Shown: one piece after another, positions 25,369-36,161 of the stretch
How the letters are laid out: every line of letters begins with the position of its first letter
Numbering within the stretch: position 1 is the stretch's first letter
From: Xenophilus sp. Marseille-Q4582
GTDB lineage: Bacteria; Pseudomonadota; Gammaproteobacteria; Burkholderiales; Burkholderiaceae_C
Length of the DNA: 64,000 bases
Assembly (NCBI RefSeq): GCF_916700565.1
Contig: NZ_CAKAKO010000001.1
Location: 434,001 to 498,000 of the forward strand
Reading direction: 5' to 3'
Made by a program: the position numbers and the translations under genes
Notes under the pieces: generated by a model
Told to the model about the DNA's origin: nothing
Database searches by the model: none
What the model saw: the letters and a program-made list of their open reading frames with translations, nothing else

Positions 25369-26006
25369 TCACCCTGGCGCTTTCCAAGGGCCGCATCTTC
25401 GAGGAGACGATGCCCCTGCTGGCCGCGGCCGGCATCGAGGTGACCGAAGACCCAGACAAGTCGCGCAAGCTGATCCTGCCGACCACGCGGCCCGACGTGC
25501 GCGTGGTGCTGGTGCGTGCCTCCGACGTGCCCACCTACGTGCAGTACGGCGGCGCCGACCTGGGCGTGACGGGGCTGGACGTGCTGCTGGAGCACGGCAA
25601 CCAGGGCCTGTACCAGCCGCTGGACCTGAAGATCGCCGCCTGCCGCCTGAGCGTGGCGGTGCGTGCCGAGTACGACTACGCCAATGCCGTGAAGCAGGGC
25701 GCGCGCCTGAAGGTGGCCACCAAGTACGTGAACCTGGCGCGCGAGTTCTTCGCCCGCAAGGGCGTGCACGTGGACCTGATCAAGCTCTACGGCAGCATGG
25801 AGCTGGCGCCCCTCACGGGCCTGGCCGACGCCATCGTCGACCTGGTGTCCACGGGCAACACGCTCAAGGCCAACCAGCTCGTCGAGGTGGAGCGCATCAT
25901 GGACATCAGCGCCCGCCTGGTCGTCAACCAGGCCGCGCTCAAGCTCAAGCGCGAGCCCATCCGCCGCATCGTCGACGCCTTCGCGTCGGCCGTTCCCCAG
26001 ACCTGA
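25365..26006 (+). CDS. hisG: ATP phosphoribosyltransferase, short catalytic form
   Basis: 213 residues. It joins ATP and PRPP, the first step of histidine synthesis. The short form lacks the C-terminal regulatory domain and works in a complex with HisZ, which is not in this window. [35 protein letters not shown] and the PRPP loop [16 protein letters not shown] are visible. The ATG overlaps the murA stop (ATGA), so histidine synthesis is translationally tied to murA. Confidence 0.96.
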
Positions 26007-26040
26007 CCTCCTTTTTCCTCCACTCCTGCCAAGACCGCCC

Positions 26041-27438
26041 ATGAGCCTGCAAGCCCAGCCCCTGCGCCTCGCCACCACCGCGCCCGATTTCGAGGCCGCG
26101 TTCAAGGCGCGGCTGCATTGGTCGGCCGACCAGGACGCGGCCATCGAGCAGCGCGTGGCCGACATCCTGGCCGACGTGCGCGCACGCGGCGACGCGGCGG
26201 TGCTGGCATACACGCGCCGCTTCGACGGGCTGGCCGCCGAATCGATGGCCCAGCTCGAGCTGACGCAGGCCGATTTCAAGCAGGCCTTCGACTCGCTGCC
26301 CGCCGCGCAGCGCGACGCCCTGCGCGATGCGGCCCAGCGCGTGCGCAGCTACCACGAGGCGCAGAAGAAGGCCTGCGGCGAAAGCTGGAGCTACCGCGAC
26401 GCCGACGGCACGCTGCTGGGCCAGAAGGTCACGCCGCTGGACCGGGTGGGCATCTACGTGCCCGGCGGCAAGGCGGCGTACCCGTCCAGCCTGCTGATGA
26501 ACGCCATCCCGGCCCATGTGGCGGGCGTGGGCGAGATCATCATGGTGGTGCCCACGCCGGCCAGGGGCAGCGTGGCCACGGGCGGCACCGGTGCCGAGCC
26601 TGCGACGACCGGAGAGCGCAACGTGCTGGTGCTGGCGGCGGCCCACGTGGCCGGCGTCACCCGCGCCTTCACCATCGGCGGCGCGCAGGCCGTGGCCGCC
26701 CTGGCCTACGGCACGGCCACCGTGCCGGCCGTGGACAAGATCACCGGCCCCGGCAACGCCTATGTCGCCAGCGCCAAGCGCCGCGTGTTCGGCACGGTGG
26801 GCATCGACATGATCGCGGGCCCGAGCGAGATCCTCGTGCTGGCCGACGGCACGACGCCGCCCGAATGGGTGGCCATGGACCTGTTCAGCCAGGCCGAGCA
26901 TGACGAGCTGGCGCAGAGCATCCTGCTGTGCCCCGACGCCGCCTACATCGCCGCCGTGCAGCGCGAGATCGACCGCCTGCTGCCCACGATGCCGCGCGCC
27001 GGGATCATCGCCGCCAGCCTGAGCGGCCGCGGCGCGCTGATCCACACGCGCGACATGGCAGAGGCCTGCGCCATCAGCAACCGCATCGCGCCCGAGCACC
27101 TGGAAGTCTCCAGCCGCGAGCCGCACCGCTGGGAGCCGCTGCTGCGCCACGCCGGCGCGATCTTCCTCGGGGCCTACACCAGCGAAAGCCTGGGCGACTA
27201 CTGCGCCGGCCCGAACCACGTGCTGCCCACCAGCGGCACCGCGCGTTTCTCGTCGCCGCTGGGCGTGTACGACTTCCAGAAGCGCAGCAGCCTGATCGAG
27301 GTGAGCGAGGCCGGCGCGCAGGTGCTGGGCCCGGTGGCGGCCGAGCTGGCCTATGGCGAAGGCCTGCAGGCCCACGCGCGCGCCGCCGAGCTGCGCCTGG
27401 CCCAGGTGCCGCCGATGCGAAACCCGGCGCAGCCATGA
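26041..27438 (+). CDS. hisD: Histidinol dehydrogenase
   Basis: 465 residues, slightly longer than usual. It oxidises histidinol to histidine in two NAD-dependent steps with zinc. [14 protein letters not shown], the [12 protein letters not shown] segment, [11 protein letters not shown] and [11 protein letters not shown] (zinc and catalytic region) are all visible, with PEHLEV towards the C-terminus. A short insert in the VVPTPARGS…[13 protein letters not shown] segment is not typical of the family. The stop overlaps the next gene by 4 bp. Confidence 0.96.
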   Translation: MSLQAQPLRLATTAPDFEAAFKARLHWSADQDAAIEQRVADILADVRARGDAAVLAYTRRFDGLAAESMAQLELTQADFKQAFDSLPAAQRDALRDAAQRVRSYHEAQKKACGESWSYRDADGTLLGQKVTPLDRVGIYVPGGKAAYPSSLLMNAIPAHVAGVGEIIMVVPTPARGSVATGGTGAEPATTGERNVLVLAAAHVAGVTRAFTIGGAQAVAALAYGTATVPAVDKITGPGNAYVASAKRRVFGTVGIDMIAGPSEILVLADGTTPPEWVAMDLFSQAEHDELAQSILLCPDAAYIAAVQREIDRLLPTMPRAGIIAASLSGRGALIHTRDMAEACAISNRIAPEHLEVSSREPHRWEPLLRHAGAIFLGAYTSESLGDYCAGPNHVLPTSGTARFSSPLGVYDFQKRSSLIEVSEAGAQVLGPVAAELAYGEGLQAHARAAELRLAQVPPMRNPAQP

Positions 27439-27794
27439 GTGCTGCCCTGCGCCTGCTGGGGGGCGGGCTGGCGCTGGCGCTGCTGGCCGCCCCGGCGCAG
27501 GCCATGAGCATCCGCGAGCTGCGCACGCTGGAGGCGCACGACGCCGAGGGCCGCAACCGCGCGACCTACTACCTCGTCGGCGTGCTCGAAGGCCTGCGCG
27601 AAGCGGCCGATGCCACGCAGCGCGCCGGCGGCAAGCCCGCCTTCTGCGTCGACGGCCGGCGCCTGGAGCCCGCCATGGCGCGCAGCCTCTACGAAGGCGA
27701 AATGCGGCGCAACGCCGATCTGTACGAAGCCGACATGCCGGTGCCGCTGGTGCTGGCCGCTGCCCTGCAGGGCAGCTTCCGTTGCAAGGATTGA
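27435..27794 (+). CDS. Small exported protein, Rap1a/Tai-like
   Basis: 119 residues. A signal peptide ([16 protein letters not shown]) is followed by a short helical domain with one internal cysteine (AFCVDGRRL) and a C-terminal [13 protein letters not shown]. The pattern [13 protein letters not shown] … FCVD … ALxxxFxC resembles the Rap1a/Tai immunity-protein fold family; this is a weak recognition from pattern only. The ATG overlaps hisD by 4 bp, and hisC starts 6 bp after its stop, so it is a passenger inside the histidine operon with a periplasmic location. Confidence 0.65.
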   Translation: MSAALRLLGGGLALALLAAPAQAMSIRELRTLEAHDAEGRNRATYYLVGVLEGLREAADATQRAGGKPAFCVDGRRLEPAMARSLYEGEMRRNADLYEADMPVPLVLAAALQGSFRCKD

Positions 27795-27800
27795 AGAACC

Positions 27801-28955
27801 ATGACTGCCGCCTCTGTTTCCGTTGCCGCCTCCTCTTCCGACCTGAGCCGCGCCGCGCTGGCGCGCGTGCGCCCCGACGTGCGGGCCATGCATGCCTACG
27901 CCGTGCAGGACGCGCGCGGCCTGCTCAAGCTCGACGCGATGGAGAACCCCTACGGTCTGCCGCCCGCGCTGCAGGCCGAACTGGGGGCCCGCCTGGGCGC
28001 GTTGGCGCTCAACCGCTACCCCGGCGAGCGCGGCGAAGACCTCAAGCGCGCGCTGGCCGCGTATGCGCAGCTGCCCGAAGGCCACGCGCTGATGCTGGGC
28101 AACGGCTCCGACGAACTGATCGGCCTGCTGGCCATGGCCTGCGACCTGCCGGGCGCGACCATCCTCGCGCCCGCGCCGGGCTTCGTGATGTACGCGATGA
28201 GTGCGCAGATGCAGGGCCTGCGCTACGTGGGCGTGCCTCTGACGGCCGACTTCGAACTCGACGAGGCCGCCATGCTGGCCGCCATCGCGAAGGAGAAGCC
28301 GGCGATCCTGTACCTGGCCTACCCCAACAACCCCACGGCCAATGCCTGGGACCCGGCAGTCATCCGCCGGCTGGTCGCGGCCCAGGGCGCGCAAGGCGGC
28401 CTGGTGGTCATCGACGAGGCCTACCAGCCCTTCGCCAACCACAGCTGGATCGAGGAGATCCGCAAGGACCTGGCGGCGCACGCCCATGTGCTGCTGATGC
28501 GCACCTTGAGCAAGTTCGGCCTGGCCGGCGTGCGCCTGGGCTACCTGATCGGCCCGGCCGCACTGGTGGCCGAGATCGACAAGGTGCGCCCGCCCTACAA
28601 CGTCAGCGTGCTGAACTGCGAATGCGCGCTGTTCGCGCTGGAGCATGCCGAGGTCTTCGCGCAACAGGCGGCCGCCATCCGCGCCGAGCGCACGCAGCTG
28701 CTCGCGCAACTGGCCGGACTGTCCGGCGTGAAGGTCTGGCCCAGCGACGCCAACATGGTGCTGATCCGCGTGCTGGGGGGCGCCGAAGGCGCGCACGACC
28801 GCGCCGATGCCGTGTTCGCCGGCATGAAGCAGCGCGGCGTGCTGGTGAAGAACGTTTCTAGAATGCACCCCTTGCTGGCCCAGTGCCTGCGGCTGACCGT
28901 CGGCACCGCCGACGACAACGCGCGCATGGTCGAGGCCCTGCGCCAATCCCTATGA
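27801..28955 (+). CDS. hisC: Histidinol-phosphate aminotransferase
   Basis: 384 residues. A PLP enzyme (fold type I) that transfers an amino group from glutamate to imidazole acetol phosphate. [12 protein letters not shown] is the N-terminal substrate loop, [10 protein letters not shown] and VIDEAYQPF are PLP-contact segments, and the Schiff-base lysine is in [15 protein letters not shown]. It starts with an ATG 6 bp after the small exported protein gene and overlaps hisB by 4 bp. Confidence 0.95.
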   Translation: MTAASVSVAASSSDLSRAALARVRPDVRAMHAYAVQDARGLLKLDAMENPYGLPPALQAELGARLGALALNRYPGERGEDLKRALAAYAQLPEGHALMLGNGSDELIGLLAMACDLPGATILAPAPGFVMYAMSAQMQGLRYVGVPLTADFELDEAAMLAAIAKEKPAILYLAYPNNPTANAWDPAVIRRLVAAQGAQGGLVVIDEAYQPFANHSWIEEIRKDLAAHAHVLLMRTLSKFGLAGVRLGYLIGPAALVAEIDKVRPPYNVSVLNCECALFALEHAEVFAQQAAAIRAERTQLLAQLAGLSGVKVWPSDANMVLIRVLGGAEGAHDRADAVFAGMKQRGVLVKNVSRMHPLLAQCLRLTVGTADDNARMVEALRQSL

Positions 28956-29575
28956 CTGCCCCCACGACCCCTCCCAGCGATGCGGTGGACCGCACGGCCG
29001 AGGTCTCGCGCCACACGGCCGAGACGAAGATCCGCGTGCGCGTGAACCTCGACGGCACCGGCCAGGCCCGGCTGGCCAGCGGCATCGGCTTCTTCGACCA
29101 CATGCTCGACCAGATCGCCCGGCATGGCCTGATCGACCTGGACGTGCAATGCGACGGTGACCTGCACATCGACGGCCACCACACGGTGGAGGACGTGGGC
29201 ATCACGCTCGGCCAGGCCGTCGCCAGGGCCGTGGGCGACAAGAAGGGCATCCGCCGCTACGGCCATGCCTACGTGCCGCTGGACGAGGCGCTGTCGCGCG
29301 TGGTGGTCGACTTCTCGGGCCGTCCGGGCCTGCACATGGACGTGAAGTTCACCAGCGGCATGGTCGGCGGCTTCGACACGCAGCTGGCCTTCGAGTTCTT
29401 CCAGGGCTTCGTCAACCATGCCGGCGCCACGCTGCACATCGACAACCTGAAGGGCGTGAACGCGCACCACCAGTGCGAGACGATCTTCAAGGCCTTCGCG
29501 CGCGCCGTGCGCGCGGCGCTCGAGCGTGATCCGCGCTCGGCCGGCGTCATTCCTTCCACCAAAGGCTCTCTCTGA
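28952..29575 (+). CDS. hisB: Imidazoleglycerol-phosphate dehydratase
   Basis: 207 residues, monofunctional (no histidinol phosphatase domain). Two metal-binding repeats are visible: [14 protein letters not shown] with [11 protein letters not shown], and [16 protein letters not shown] with [16 protein letters not shown]. The N-terminal 18 residues are a variable Thr/Pro-rich extension. The ATG at 28952 overlaps the hisC stop. Confidence 0.96.
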   Translation: MTAPTTPPSDAVDRTAEVSRHTAETKIRVRVNLDGTGQARLASGIGFFDHMLDQIARHGLIDLDVQCDGDLHIDGHHTVEDVGITLGQAVARAVGDKKGIRRYGHAYVPLDEALSRVVVDFSGRPGLHMDVKFTSGMVGGFDTQLAFEFFQGFVNHAGATLHIDNLKGVNAHHQCETIFKAFARAVRAALERDPRSAGVIPSTKGSL

Positions 29576-29590
29576 GCCAGGCCTGCCGCC

Positions 29591-30238
29591 ATGAGCAATT
29601 CCGTCGCCGTCGTCGACTACGGCATGGGCAATCTGTGGTCCGTCTCCCAGGCGGTGCGCCATGCCGCGGATGCGGCTGGCGTGGAGGTGTTCGTCACCGC
29701 CGACCCGGACGTGGTGCGCCGCGCCACGCGCGTGGTGCTGCCGGGGCAGGGCGCCATGCCCGACTGCATGCGCGAGCTGCGTGACTCGGGTCTGCTGCAG
29801 TCCGTGCTGGAGGCCGCCGCGAGCAAGCCGCTGTTCGGCGTGTGCGTGGGCATGCAGATGATGCTGTCGCGCAGCGAGGAGGGGCCCACCGACGGCCTGG
29901 GCCTGATCCCGGGCCAGGTGCAGCGCTTCCAGCTGGAAGGCCAGCGCCAGGCCGATGGCAGCCGCTTCAAGGTGCCGCAGATGGGCTGGAACCAGGTCTG
30001 GCAGAGCCAGCCGCACGCGCTGTGGGCCGAGGTGCCCGACGGCAGCCACTTCTATTTCGTCCACAGCTTCTACGCGCGGCCCGACGAGGCCCTGCACAGC
30101 GTGGGCGAGGCCGATTACGGCGCGCGCTTTACCGCTGCCGTGGCCCGCGATAACATTTTTGCCACTCAGTTCCACCCTGAGAAAAGCGCCGACCGCGGCC
30201 TGCAGCTGTACCGCAATTTCCTGCACTGGAATCCCTGA
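29591..30238 (+). CDS. hisH: Imidazole glycerol phosphate synthase, glutaminase subunit
   Basis: 215 residues. It hydrolyses glutamine and channels ammonia to HisF. The nucleophile cysteine is in GVCVGMQMM, and the His-Glu partners are in [23 protein letters not shown] marks the N-terminus. It starts 15 bp after hisB. Its partner hisF is about 3 kb downstream, separated by hisA and two unrelated genes. Confidence 0.96.
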   Translation: MSNSVAVVDYGMGNLWSVSQAVRHAADAAGVEVFVTADPDVVRRATRVVLPGQGAMPDCMRELRDSGLLQSVLEAAASKPLFGVCVGMQMMLSRSEEGPTDGLGLIPGQVQRFQLEGQRQADGSRFKVPQMGWNQVWQSQPHALWAEVPDGSHFYFVHSFYARPDEALHSVGEADYGARFTAAVARDNIFATQFHPEKSADRGLQLYRNFLHWNP

Positions 30239-30240
30239 CG

Positions 30241-30323
30241 AGGCGTGGGGTGTTGAGCGTCGTACGTTCAGCGCCTCTCTTCTTCGCTCAGCGCCAACGC
30301 CAACGCCCAACGTTTCCCCTTCC
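30241..30323. repeat. Intergenic repeat resembling that at 23695-23783
   Basis: The hisH-hisA gap holds TGAGCG…CGCTCA arms and a CGCCAACGCCAACGCCCAACG run, echoing the CGCCCAACG arm and the CTCTTTCGCGCTCA block of the repeat after the ABC permease. Seen by eye; not a close copy. Confidence 0.4.
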
Positions 30324-31070
30324 ATGCTTCTCATTCCCGCCATCGACCTCAAGGACGGCCACTGCGTTCGACTGAAGCAGGGCGACATGGACCAGTCCAC
30401 CGTCTTCAGCGACGACCCGGCCGCCATGGCGCGCCAGTGGGTGGACCAGGGCGCGCGCCGCCTGCACCTGGTGGACCTGAACGGCGCCTTCGCCGGCAAG
30501 CCGCAGAACCACGCGGCGATCAAGGCCATCTTGCGCGAAGTGGGCGAGGACATCCCGGTGCAGCTGGGCGGCGGCATCCGCGACCTGGACACCATCGAGC
30601 GCTACATCGACGACGGCCTGCGCTACGTGATCATCGGCACGGCTGCCGTGAAGAACCCCGGCTTCCTCAAGGACGCCTGCGCGGCCTTCGGTGGCCACAT
30701 CATCGTGGGCCTGGACGCCAAGGACGGCAAGGTCGCCACCGACGGCTGGAGCAAGCTCACGGGCCACGAGGTGGTGGACCTGGGCAAGAAGTTCGAGGAC
30801 TACGGCGTCGAATCCATCATCTACACCGACATCGGCCGCGACGGCATGCTCTCGGGCATCAACATCGACGCCACGGTCAAGCTCGCGCAGTCGCTGAGCA
30901 TCCCGGTCATCGCCTCGGGCGGCCTGTCCAACATCGCCGACATCGAGCAGCTGTGCGCGGTGGAAAAAGAAGGCGTGGAAGGCGTGATCTGCGGCCGCGC
31001 CATCTATTCGGGCGACCTGGATTTCGCCGCCGCGCAGACGCGCGCCGACGAACTGGCCGACGCGGCCTGA
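30324..31070 (+). CDS. hisA: Phosphoribosylformimino-5-aminoimidazole carboxamide ribotide isomerase
   Basis: 248 residues, (βα)8 barrel. It isomerises ProFAR to PRFAR. The catalytic aspartates lie in [16 protein letters not shown] (first strand) and [13 protein letters not shown] (fifth strand), with phosphate-binding glycines in [10 protein letters not shown] and VIASGGLSN. The ATG at 30324 was chosen for MLLIPAIDL. It is preceded by the intergenic repeat and may have its own promoter. Confidence 0.96.
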   Translation: MLLIPAIDLKDGHCVRLKQGDMDQSTVFSDDPAAMARQWVDQGARRLHLVDLNGAFAGKPQNHAAIKAILREVGEDIPVQLGGGIRDLDTIERYIDDGLRYVIIGTAAVKNPGFLKDACAAFGGHIIVGLDAKDGKVATDGWSKLTGHEVVDLGKKFEDYGVESIIYTDIGRDGMLSGINIDATVKLAQSLSIPVIASGGLSNIADIEQLCAVEKEGVEGVICGRAIYSGDLDFAAAQTRADELADAA

Positions 31071-31120
31071 TCCTTGCGCGGGCCCGCGCCCTTCAAGCGG
31101 GCGGGCGGCCCCCGGCGGCG

Positions 31121-32308
31121 ATGCTCTCCACCCTCGCCATCGCCCACTACCGCTCGCTGCGCGAGCTGGTGCTGCCCCTGGGGCGGCTCACGGTCATCAC
31201 CGGTGCCAACGGCAGCGGCAAGTCCAGCGTCTACCGCGCCATGCGCCTGCTGGCCGAGGTGGCGCAGGGCGGCGTGGTGCGTTCGCTGGCACGCGAAGGC
31301 GGGCTGCCGTCCACGCTGTGGGCAGGCCCCGAGCACATCTCGGCCGCCATGCGGCGCGGCGAGGCGCCCGTGCAGGGCACGGTGCGCAGCGCCCCGGTGA
31401 GCCTGCGCCTGGGCTTCGGGGGCGCAGACGCCGAAGACTTCGGCTATGCCATCGACATCGGCCTGCCGCCGCCCGTGCCGCCCTCGCCCTTCTCGCTGGA
31501 CCCGGAGATCAAGATCGAGAGCCTCTGGAGCGGCCCGCTGCTGCGGCCGTCCACGCTGCTGGTCGAGCGCCGCGGAGCGGCCCTGCGCGGGCGCCAGGAT
31601 GCGGGCGGCTGGCAATCGCTGGGCCGGCCCGTGCCCGCCTGGGCCAGCATGCTGACCGAGTTTGCCGACCCGCGCAGTGCGCCCGAGATGCTCACCTTGC
31701 GCGAGCAACTGCGCTCCTGGCGCTTCTACGACCATTTCCGCACCGATGCCGAGGCGCCCGCTCGCCAGCCGCAGCTGGGCACGCGCACGCCCGTGCTGGC
31801 CGCGGACGGTGCCGATCTGGCGGCCGCCATCGCCACGATCCGCGAAATCGGCGATGGCGAAGCGCTGGATGCGGCCGTGGAGGACGCCTTCCCCGGCGCG
31901 CGCGTCGAGGTGCAGGCGCTGGCCGACGGCCGCCTGCGCACCGGCATGCACCAGCATGGCCTGCTGCGCGCGCTGTCGGCCGCGGAGCTGTCCGATGGCA
32001 CGCTGCGCTACCTGCTGTGGGTGGCGGCCTTGCTCTCGCCGCGCCCGCCGGCGCTGCTGGTGCTCAACGAGCCCGAGACCAGCCTGCACCCGGACCTGCT
32101 GCCCGCGCTGGGGCGGCTCATCGTGCGCGCGGCGCGCGACACGCAGCTGATCGTGGTCTCGCATGCGAACCGCCTGATTGCCGCGCTCGATGACGCGGCC
32201 GATGAAGGCGCGCTGCAGCGCATCGAGCTGAAAAAGGACTTCGGCGAGACCCGCATCGCCAACCTGGACATGGACTCGATCCCGCGCTGGCAGTGGCCGG
32301 CGCGCTGA
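31121..32308 (+). CDS. AAA-family ATPase (AAA_21/SMC-like, OLD-like)
   Basis: 395 residues. Walker [17 protein letters not shown] (about 26-41) follows a typical [19 protein letters not shown] start; Walker B is [19 protein letters not shown] with a following VVSHANRLI (H-loop). This is the ABC/SMC-like ATPase core seen in OLD-type and other conflict-system proteins, without a TOPRIM nuclease domain visible. It sits between hisA and hisF, an unusual passenger. The function is unknown; DNA metabolism or defence are guesses. Confidence 0.8.
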   Translation: MLSTLAIAHYRSLRELVLPLGRLTVITGANGSGKSSVYRAMRLLAEVAQGGVVRSLAREGGLPSTLWAGPEHISAAMRRGEAPVQGTVRSAPVSLRLGFGGADAEDFGYAIDIGLPPPVPPSPFSLDPEIKIESLWSGPLLRPSTLLVERRGAALRGRQDAGGWQSLGRPVPAWASMLTEFADPRSAPEMLTLREQLRSWRFYDHFRTDAEAPARQPQLGTRTPVLAADGADLAAAIATIREIGDGEALDAAVEDAFPGARVEVQALADGRLRTGMHQHGLLRALSAAELSDGTLRYLLWVAALLSPRPPALLVLNEPETSLHPDLLPALGRLIVRAARDTQLIVVSHANRLIAALDDAADEGALQRIELKKDFGETRIANLDMDSIPRWQWPAR

Positions 32309-32323
32309 GCGGTCTCCAATCGC

Positions 32324-33196
32324 ATGGACAATCGCGGCATGGCGTTCACCGAATCCCTGGAATTCCGCGGCCAGCCCGCCGTCGCCGTGCGCTTGCCGCA
32401 GGGCGACCGCGTGATGGTGGCGCTGCATGGCGCCCATGTGCTGTCGTGGCAGACGGCCGACGGCACCGAGCGGCTGTACCTGAGCCCGCAGGCGCTGTTC
32501 GACGGCCGCAGCGCGATCCGCGGCGGCGTGCCGGTGTGCTGGCCGCAGTTCAACATGCGCGGCCCGCTGATCAAGCATGGCTTCGTGCGCAACCTGCCTT
32601 GGCAGGTGGTGGTGACTCCAGATGCGGCCGAAACCGACACTTTGCGTCTGCGCCTGTCCGACAGCGCCGCGACGCGCGCCTTCTGGCCCGAGCGCTTCGA
32701 GGCCGAGCTGGCCGTGCACCTGGCGCCGCAGCGCCTGCGCCTGACGCTGACCGTGCGCAACACGGGCCACACGCAGGACAGGCCCTGGCCCTTCACCGCC
32801 GCGCTGCACAGCTACCTGCGCGTGCAGGATGCGACCACCGCGCGCCTGGAGGGACTGGAAGGCGCCGCCCGCTGGGACGCCGTGCGCGATGTGCGCGGCA
32901 CCGAGACGGCGTCTGCGCTGCGCTTCGGCGAGGAGTTCGACAGCGTGTACGCCGCACCCGGCACGCCGCTGCATCTGCTGGACGGCCATCGCCGCCTGCA
33001 GATCGCGCAAAGCGCCAGTTGCCCCGAAACCGTGGTCTGGAACCCGGGCCCGGCGCTGAGCGCCCGCCTCACCGACCTGCCCGACGACGGCTGGCGCCAC
33101 ATGCTCTGCGTGGAGGCCGCCTGCATCGACACTCCCGTGCTGCTCGCGCCCGGCGCGCAGTGGCAAGCCTGGCAAGAGCTTCTCGTGCAGGCCTGA
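32324..33196 (+). CDS. D-hexose-6-phosphate mutarotase-like (aldose 1-epimerase family)
   Basis: 290 residues, beta-rich. [11 protein letters not shown] (about 66-76) is the signature of the YeaD-type glucose-6-phosphate 1-epimerases; [10 protein letters not shown] follows, and [12 protein letters not shown] carries the catalytic histidine region. [16 protein letters not shown] is near the C-terminus, as in YeaD. It lies 15 bp after the ATPase gene and 23 bp before hisF. Its role in this operon is not obvious. Confidence 0.88.
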   Translation: MDNRGMAFTESLEFRGQPAVAVRLPQGDRVMVALHGAHVLSWQTADGTERLYLSPQALFDGRSAIRGGVPVCWPQFNMRGPLIKHGFVRNLPWQVVVTPDAAETDTLRLRLSDSAATRAFWPERFEAELAVHLAPQRLRLTLTVRNTGHTQDRPWPFTAALHSYLRVQDATTARLEGLEGAARWDAVRDVRGTETASALRFGEEFDSVYAAPGTPLHLLDGHRRLQIAQSASCPETVVWNPGPALSARLTDLPDDGWRHMLCVEAACIDTPVLLAPGAQWQAWQELLVQA

Positions 33197-33219
33197 ACCG
33201 TTTTTCTTCTGACTTTCCC

Positions 33220-33999
33220 ATGCTTGCCAAACGCATCATTCCCTGCCTCGACGTGACGGGCGGCCGTGTCGTCAAGGGCGTCAACTTCGTCGAACTGCGC
33301 GATGCGGGCGACCCGGTGGAGATCGCCGCGCGCTACAACGCGCAGGGCGCCGACGAGCTGACCTTCCTCGACATCACGGCCACCAGCGACGGCCGCGACC
33401 TGATCCTGCCCATCATCGAAGCCGTGGCTTCGCAGGTCTTCATTCCGCTCACGGTGGGCGGCGGCGTGCGCACGGTGGACGACGTGCGGCGCCTGCTCAA
33501 TGCCGGTGCCGACAAGACCAGCTTCAATTCGGCCGCCATCGCCAATCCGCAGGTCATCGAGGACGCCTCGCGCAAGTACGGCGCGCAGTGCATCGTGGTC
33601 GCCATCGACGCCAAGCGCCGCAGCCCCGAAGAAGCTGCCACGCGCGGCGCGGGCTGGGACGTGTACAGCCACGGCGGGCGCAAGAACACTGGCCTGGACG
33701 CCGTGCAGTGGGCGGCCGAAATGGCGCGCCGCGGCGCGGGCGAGATCCTGCTGACCAGCATGGACCGCGACGGCACCAAGAGCGGCTTCGACCTGGAGCT
33801 CACGCGCGCCGTGAGCGAGGCCGTGAGCGTGCCGGTCATCGCCTCGGGCGGCGTGGGCAACCTGGACCATCTGGCCGACGGTGTGCAGCAGGGCGGCGCC
33901 GATGCCGTGCTGGCCGCCAGCATCTTCCATTACGGCGAGCACACGGTGGGCGAGGCCAAGGCGCGCATGGCGGCGCGCGGCATTCCGGTGCGCCAGTGA
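33220..33999 (+). CDS. hisF: Imidazole glycerol phosphate synthase, cyclase subunit
   Basis: 259 residues, (βα)8 barrel. It uses ammonia from HisH to close the imidazole ring. Catalytic aspartates are in [15 protein letters not shown] and [27 protein letters not shown] and [12 protein letters not shown] bind the phosphates. The ATG at 33220 was chosen for MLAKRIIPC. The stop overlaps a GTG start of the following small membrane protein. Confidence 0.96.
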   Translation: MLAKRIIPCLDVTGGRVVKGVNFVELRDAGDPVEIAARYNAQGADELTFLDITATSDGRDLILPIIEAVASQVFIPLTVGGGVRTVDDVRRLLNAGADKTSFNSAAIANPQVIEDASRKYGAQCIVVAIDAKRRSPEEAATRGAGWDVYSHGGRKNTGLDAVQWAAEMARRGAGEILLTSMDRDGTKSGFDLELTRAVSEAVSVPVIASGGVGNLDHLADGVQQGGADAVLAASIFHYGEHTVGEAKARMAARGIPVRQ

Positions 34000-34370
34000 G
34001 GGGCACGCTGTTGCGCTCTTCCGTGCTGTGGCGCGTGCTGTTCGGACTGGCCATGGCCGCGGTGATGGCGCTGAGCCTGATGCCGCCCGGCCCGGAACTG
34101 CCCTCCACCGGCTGGGACAAGAGCAACCATGCCCTGGGCTTCGCGGTGCTGGGTGTCCTGGGATTGCGGGCCTTCCCGGGCCGCTGGCTGGCGGTTCTGC
34201 CCGGCCTGTGGGCCTACGGTGCGCTGATCGAGGGGCTGCAGTCCTTCACTGCCTACCGCATGGCGGAATGGGGCGACCTGTGGGCCGACGGCGTCGGCCT
34301 GCTGCTGGGCGCGGCGCTGCATGTCGCCTGGACCTGGACCCGGGCGAAGCGGCGCCCGCGCGCGGTTTGA
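33996..34370 (+). CDS. VanZ-like small membrane protein
   Basis: About 124 residues if started at the GTG at 33996, which overlaps the hisF stop (GTGA); a TTG at 34011 is an alternative. Three or four hydrophobic helices are visible: [56 protein letters not shown] and [17 protein letters not shown]. The [13 protein letters not shown] and E-x-LQ segments match the VanZ-like family, whose general function is unknown. It is a passenger between hisF and hisI. Confidence 0.75.
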   Translation: MRGTLLRSSVLWRVLFGLAMAAVMALSLMPPGPELPSTGWDKSNHALGFAVLGVLGLRAFPGRWLAVLPGLWAYGALIEGLQSFTAYRMAEWGDLWADGVGLLLGAALHVAWTWTRAKRRPRAV

Positions 34371-34453
34371 GGCCGGCATGCGCCGGCCCCGGCCGCCAAA
34401 GCCCTGACGCCAGGGCGGATGCCGGCCGCTGACACGGCTGTGCGACACAATGG

Positions 34454-34849
34454 ATGGCAATGAACTGGTTGGATGATGTGAAATGGGACGCCGCCGGCCT
34501 CGTGCCGGTGATTGCGCAGGAACGCGGCAGCAAGGACGTGCTGATGTTCGCGTGGATGAACCGCGAGGCGCTGGCCAAGACGGCTGAGCTGGGCCGCGCC
34601 GTGTACTTCAGCCGCTCGCGCAGCAAGCTGTGGTTCAAGGGCGAGGAATCGGGCCATGTGCAGACCGTGCACGGCATCCGGCTCGATTGCGACAACGACG
34701 TGGTGCTGCTCGAAGTGACACAGCAGGGGCACGAGCCCGGCATCGCCTGCCACACGGGGCGCCACAGCTGCTTCTTCCAGAAATACGAGAACGGCGCCTG
34801 GCAGGCCGTCGATCCGGTCTTGAAAGACCCGGAATCCATCTACAAATGA
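34454..34849 (+). CDS. hisI: Phosphoribosyl-AMP cyclohydrolase
   Basis: 131 residues. It opens the adenine ring of PR-AMP. Magnesium/zinc ligands are visible: [12 protein letters not shown] and [21 protein letters not shown] and [18 protein letters not shown] are conserved. It is monofunctional; the HisE activity is a separate gene overlapping by 4 bp. Confidence 0.96.
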   Translation: MAMNWLDDVKWDAAGLVPVIAQERGSKDVLMFAWMNREALAKTAELGRAVYFSRSRSKLWFKGEESGHVQTVHGIRLDCDNDVVLLEVTQQGHEPGIACHTGRHSCFFQKYENGAWQAVDPVLKDPESIYK

Positions 34850-35253
34850 CGCGAACGATGACTGCAGCTGCCCCTGATTCCGCCCTCGTTACGGGTGACG
34901 TGCTGGACCGGCTGGCCGCCGTGATCGACAGCCGCCTGCCGGGCCGCGGCGGCGACCCCGAGGCGAGCTACGTGGCGCGCCTGCTGCACAAGGGCCCCGA
35001 CGCCTTCCTCAAGAAGATCGGCGAGGAGGCGACCGAGGTGGTGCTGGCCGCCAAGGACGCGGACCACGGCGGCGACCGCCAGAAGATCGTCAACGAAGTG
35101 GCCGATCTGTGGTTCCACAGCATGGTGGCGCTGGCCCATTACGGCCTGGCCCCGCGCGACGTGGCGGCCGAACTGGCGCGCCGCGAAGGCACCAGCGGCA
35201 TCGAAGAAAAGGCGCTGCGCAAGGCGCAGGGGCGCGAGGCTTCGGGCGACTGA
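34846..35253 (+). CDS. hisE: Phosphoribosyl-ATP pyrophosphatase
   Basis: 135 residues, MazG-like all-helical fold. It removes pyrophosphate from PR-ATP. The motif [16 protein letters not shown] with [14 protein letters not shown] carries the ExxE…ExxD metal ligands. The ATG at 34846 overlaps hisI; an ATG at 34858 is a second possible start. It is the last histidine gene of the run. Confidence 0.95.
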   Translation: MTRTMTAAAPDSALVTGDVLDRLAAVIDSRLPGRGGDPEASYVARLLHKGPDAFLKKIGEEATEVVLAAKDADHGGDRQKIVNEVADLWFHSMVALAHYGLAPRDVAAELARREGTSGIEEKALRKAQGREASGD

Positions 35254-35304
35254 GCGCGCCCGCCTGCCGACGACCCCTGTTGACCCCTGTTCACCAAGGA
35301 GTTC

Positions 35305-35694
35305 ATGCCCATGGCCAATGACATCGTCACCGTCACCGACAAGAACGAGGAATCGCTGCGCACCATCGGCTGGGTCAGCTACCTGCTGCACCTGGCGGTG
35401 GCCATTGGCGCCGTGGTGCCGGGCGCGCAGGTCTCCGTGCTGATCCTGCTGGCCGCGCTGCTGATCGACTTCGTCAAGCGCGACGATGCGCAGGGCACCT
35501 GGCAGGCCTCGCACTTCAGCTGGCGCATCCGCTCGGTGCTGTGGGCCGGCCTGCTGTACCTGCTGACCTCCTGGCTGTGGCTTCTGCTGCTGGTGCCGGG
35601 CTGGATCGCGTGGACACTGATCTCGCTGTGGTTCCTCTATCGCATCGTCAAGGGCATGGTGCGGCTGCATGCCGGGCGCCCCATGGACGCTTGA
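35305..35694 (+). CDS. DUF4870-type membrane protein
   Basis: 129 residues. Three hydrophobic segments are visible (SYLLHLAVAIGAVVPGAQV, SVLWAGLLYLLTSWLWLLLLVPGW, and the following WTLISLWFLYRIVKGM), with a short N-terminal soluble part and GWVSYLLHLA, typical of DUF4870-like proteins. AAGGAG at 35296-35301 decides the ATG at 35305. Function is unknown. It lies between hisE and the HIT gene. Confidence 0.72.
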   Translation: MPMANDIVTVTDKNEESLRTIGWVSYLLHLAVAIGAVVPGAQVSVLILLAALLIDFVKRDDAQGTWQASHFSWRIRSVLWAGLLYLLTSWLWLLLLVPGWIAWTLISLWFLYRIVKGMVRLHAGRPMDA

Positions 35695-35731
35695 CCTCGT
35701 GCCTCGACCGTTTCCGACCCGGAGTTCCGCC

Positions 35732-36109
35732 TTGACCGCTTCCGCCCCCGTGGCCCACGACCCGAACTGCATCTTCTGCAAGATCATCGCCGGCCAGATT
35801 CCCTCGAAGAAGGTCTACGAGGACGAAGAGCTTGTCGGCTTCCATGACATCGCGCCCTGGGCGCCCGTGCACTTCCTGCTGGTGCCCAGGAAGCACATCG
35901 CCTCCATGGCCCAGCTCACGCCGCAGGACGCAGGCCTGATGGGCAGGCTGATGACGCTTGCGCCCCGGCTGGCGCTCGAAAACGGCTGCAACCCGTACCC
36001 CGATGGGGGTTTTCGCGTGGTGGTCAACACGGGCGCCGAAGGGGGACAGGAGGTGCATCACCTGCACGTTCACGTCATGGGCGGCCCGCGCCCGTGGCTC
36101 AAGGGCTGA
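35732..36109 (+). CDS. HIT family nucleotide-binding hydrolase
   Basis: 125 residues from a TTG at 35732, chosen because GGAG at 35721-35724 fits and the domain begins soon after (CIFCKIIAGQIPSKKVYED). The histidine triad HHLHVHVMGG is near the C-terminus. Family members (HinT-like) hydrolyse purine nucleoside phosphoramidates. The hisE-(DUF4870)-HIT-tatABC order is a familiar betaproteobacterial arrangement as far as I know. tatA follows after 52 bp. Confidence 0.92.
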   Translation: MTASAPVAHDPNCIFCKIIAGQIPSKKVYEDEELVGFHDIAPWAPVHFLLVPRKHIASMAQLTPQDAGLMGRLMTLAPRLALENGCNPYPDGGFRVVVNTGAEGGQEVHHLHVHVMGGPRPWLKG

Positions 36110-36161
36110 GCCGTCGCGGCCCGCCCACTAAAATCTCACGATTCTTCAGGAGAAATCCACC

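Noticed and set aside
31004-33175. Long minus-strand open frame opposite the ATPase and mutarotase genes
   Set aside because: Low-complexity composition and no recognisable domain; both plus-strand genes have full family motifs.
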